Source of the DNA: Actinomycetota bacterium
GTDB taxonomy: Bacteria; Actinomycetota; Acidimicrobiia; IMCC26256; PALSA-610
Assembly: GCA_030839105.1 (NCBI GenBank)
Contig: JAUZEI010000645.1
Span: 1-7,342, forward strand
DNA length: 7,342 bases
Reading direction: 5' to 3'
In this document: positions 5,706 through 7,342 of the stretch, piece after piece
How positions within the stretch are numbered: the stretch's first letter is position 1
How the letters are laid out: every line of letters begins with the position of its first letter
Position numbers and translations under genes: made by a program
Notes under the pieces: model-generated
Told to the model about the DNA's origin: nothing
What the model saw: only the letters and a program-made list of their open reading frames with translations
The model's database searches: none

Positions 5706-6686
5706 TCACGGGACCGGCAGCAAGTCCTGCAGCTCGGCTACCGTCATCCACTCGGGGTTGTTGTCACTCGAGTAGCTGAAGCCGTCCTCCACCGGGCGGC
5801 CGACGATGTTCGAGCCCTTGGAGTCCCACCACGAGTGCTCGGGCAGCACGACGAACACGTCGCCGGCGTCGATCGCGTGCCGGGCCTCGTCGGGGGTGAT
5901 CAGTATCTCGTGCAACTTCTCGCCCGGGCGCATCCCGATCAGTTCGTGCGGCACGTCCGGGGCGATCGCCTGTGCGAGATCGACGACGTGCATCGACGGG
6001 ATCTTGGGGATGAAGACCTCGCCGCCTTCCATGTTCTCCAGCGCGTACAGCACCAGGTCGACCGCCTGTGGGAGCGTGATCCAGAAGCGGGTCATCCGCT
6101 CGTCGGTGATCGTCACCCGGCCGTCGCGCGTGAGCTGCTCGCGGAACACGGGTACGACGGAGCCCCGCGACCCGACGACGTTTCCGTAGCGCACACACGC
6201 CAGTCGCGTCTGTCGCTGAGCCGCGTACGCGTTTCCCTGCACGAAGATCTTCTCCGCGCACAACTTCGTCGCGCCGTAGAGATTCACCGGGTTGACGGCT
6301 TTGTCGGTCGACAGTGCCACGACCCGTCGCACCCGCGCGTCGATCGCCGCATCCACCACGTGTTGCGCCCCGAGCACGTTCGTACGCACTGCCTCGAACG
6401 GGTTGTACTCACACGCCGGCACCTGCTTCATCGCCGCCGCGTGGACCACGATGTCGGAACCCTCGACGGCACGCGTCATGCGGGAACGGTCGCGCACGTC
6501 GCCGATCAGGTATCGCACCTGACGGTCGCCGAACTTGTCGCGCATCTGCGACTGCTTCAACTCGTCGCGGGAGTACACGCGCACGGTGGCGTCGGGCCAG
6601 CAGTCGATGATGCGCTCGACGAATGCGTTGCCGAAGGAACCGGTCCCGCCGGTGAGCAGAATCGTGGATCCGTTCAGGTCGAGCAC
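5706..6686 (-). CDS. pseB: UDP-N-acetylglucosamine 4,6-dehydratase (configuration-inverting) PseB
   Basis: A 326-residue extended short-chain dehydrogenase that converts UDP-GlcNAc to UDP-2-acetamido-2,6-dideoxy-L-arabino-hexos-4-ulose, the first pathway step. The NADP-binding motif is TGGTGSFG (12-19), followed by YSRDELKQ (38-45) and HAAAMKQVPACEYNP (82-96). The catalytic segment STDKAVNPVNLYGATK (126-141) contains Asp128, Lys129 and Tyr137, which correspond to D132/K133/Y141 of Helicobacter FlaA1. MTRFWITL (198-205), SMHVVDLAQAI (231-241) and GMRPGEKLHEILI (251-263) are characteristic of the PseB subgroup, as opposed to the large membrane-bound retaining dehydratases. The start is a GTG at 6686 with a strong AAGGAGGA site and a 5-6 nt spacer. 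It overlaps the upstream glycosyltransferase-like gene by 13 bp. Length is normal and the gene is complete. Confidence 0.96.
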   Translation of the reverse strand: MLDLNGSTILLTGGTGSFGNAFVERIIDCWPDATVRVYSRDELKQSQMRDKFGDRQVRYLIGDVRDRSRMTRAVEGSDIVVHAAAMKQVPACEYNPFEAVRTNVLGAQHVVDAAIDARVRRVVALSTDKAVNPVNLYGATKLCAEKIFVQGNAYAAQRQTRLACVRYGNVVGSRGSVVPVFREQLTRDGRVTITDERMTRFWITLPQAVDLVLYALENMEGGEVFIPKIPSMHVVDLAQAIAPDVPHELIGMRPGEKLHEILITPDEARHAIDAGDVFVVLPEHSWWDSKGSNIVGRPVEDGFSYSSDNNPEWMTVAELQDLLPVP

Positions 6687-7342
6687 GAAAATCCTCCTTG
6701 AAGGGTCGATGCGTCATCCGGAGCCGTTGCCCCGGCGACGCTCGCGACCGCGCCTTGCGCGATCGCCAGCACGTCGTCCCACTCCTCGTTCGGCATGCGC
6801 GACGCGACGATCGTCGCAGGCATCCACGGCATGCGGCCGGACCCCAACTCGGCCCAGCCGAACCGGTTTCCCATCGCGACGGTGGGCACGCCCAAGGCGC
6901 CGCTCAACATCGAGACCGCGTTGAACGGCGCAACCACGAGGTCGAGCGCGGTGGTGAGCGCCGCAACCTCGTCGAAGTCGTTCATCAGATCGAGCCAGTC
7001 CCAGCGTTCGATCCGTACGCCGAAGCGCCTCTCCGCCGCGCGCAGCTCGTGATTGCAGTCGTCGTACTGGAGATTGACGAACGTGACACCCGGCACCCGG
7101 AAGATGCCGGCCCACTCGTCGAGGCGCGTGTACTCGAGTCGCCGCTCGGCGGTCTGGATGCGGGAACGCCAGCTGACGCCGACGTACGGCCCGGGCCCGA
7201 TGGCTGCGAGTCGCTCGCGCCACGCCGCGACGCGCGCCGGGTCCGGCACGAGGTACGAGCGCCGATCGGGGAACGCGTCGAGGGTCGGGCGGAACCAACG
7301 CACGAGGCTGCCCGCCGCGATCGCGCGGCCGAAGTCGTGCAT
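6674..7342 (-). CDS. TPR/OGT-type glycosyltransferase-like protein, C-terminal part (cut by window edge)
   Basis: The minus-strand frame enters from the window edge and ends with TGA at 6674, giving 222 visible residues. GSLVRWFRP (11-19), YLVPDPARVAAWRERL (30-45), YVGVSWRS (53-60), FVNLQYDD (88-95) and DLVVAPFNAVSMLSGALGVPTVAMG (134-158) resemble the C-terminal GT-B half of bacterial tetratricopeptide-repeat proteins related to O-GlcNAc transferase. These often have N-terminal TPRs and occur in flagellin or surface-glycan clusters. An ATG happens to lie at the very edge (7342), but the first visible residues already match the interior of the family, so the true start is probably outside. The 13-bp overlap with pseB suggests one operon. 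A role as nonulosonate transferase, like the flagellar glycosylation TPR proteins beside PseB homologues in Caulobacter, is inference. Confidence 0.75.
   Translation of the reverse strand: MHDFGRAIAAGSLVRWFRPTLDAFPDRRSYLVPDPARVAAWRERLAAIGPGPYVGVSWRSRIQTAERRLEYTRLDEWAGIFRVPGVTFVNLQYDDCNHELRAAERRFGVRIERWDWLDLMNDFDEVAALTTALDLVVAPFNAVSMLSGALGVPTVAMGNRFGWAELGSGRMPWMPATIVASRMPNEEWDDVLAIAQGAVASVAGATAPDDASTLQGGFSCST
6692..6699 (-). promoter_or_regulatory. Strong ribosome binding site of pseB
   Basis: On the minus strand AAGGAGGA reads from 6699 to 6692, leaving 5 nt before the GTG at 6686. It lies inside the last codons of the upstream gene, whose stop is downstream of the pseB start. This decides the pseB start and suggests translational coupling. 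Confidence 0.85.

Noticed and set aside
5643..6701. A 352-codon plus-strand frame opposite pseB
   Set aside because: It mirrors the highly conserved PseB frame and has His/Arg/Val-rich shadow composition.

Overview
The window is very GC-rich. Genes are packed with tiny gaps or overlaps, starts are often GTG, and one promoter looks leaderless. This suggests a high-GC actinobacterium (Actinomycetota), but no marker gene is present to fix the lineage. Both ends cut through genes.

Most genes belong to biosynthesis of a nonulosonic (sialic acid-like) sugar, most likely pseudaminic acid or a close relative. From left to right: the N-terminal part of an SpsF-type cytidylyltransferase and, upstream of it with a 13-bp overlap, the aminotransferase PseC (both minus). 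Starting only 38 bp away in the other direction are the NeuB/PseI/SpsE-type synthase and the UDP-sugar hydrolase PseG (both plus). Next come a WbqC-family protein (minus) whose frame runs on antisense into pseG, and a methyltransferase of the pseudaminic-acid-associated type (plus). After an unrelated-looking MerR-VOC regulator (minus) with its own dyad promoter come the 4,6-dehydratase/5-epimerase PseB and the C-terminal part of a TPR/OGT-type glycosyltransferase-like protein (both minus; the latter lies upstream of pseB and overlaps it by 13 bp).

Proposed pathway: PseB converts UDP-GlcNAc to the 4-keto-6-deoxy-L-altro sugar, PseC aminates C4, an N-acyltransferase (PseH; not in the window) acylates it, PseG removes UDP, PseI condenses the sugar with phosphoenolpyruvate, and the SpsF-like enzyme activates the product with CMP. 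The methylase and WbqC protein are probable tailoring factors, and the TPR-type protein is a candidate transferase or assembly factor for a flagellin or surface glycan. The main oddities are the missing PseH, a synthase whose motifs look more SpsE/NeuB-like than Campylobacter PseI-like, the 394-bp antisense overlap of wbqC with pseG, and the MerR-VOC fusion with a textbook MerR operator. No RNA genes, CRISPR arrays or insertion sequences were seen, and no stretch over 300 bp lacks a gene.
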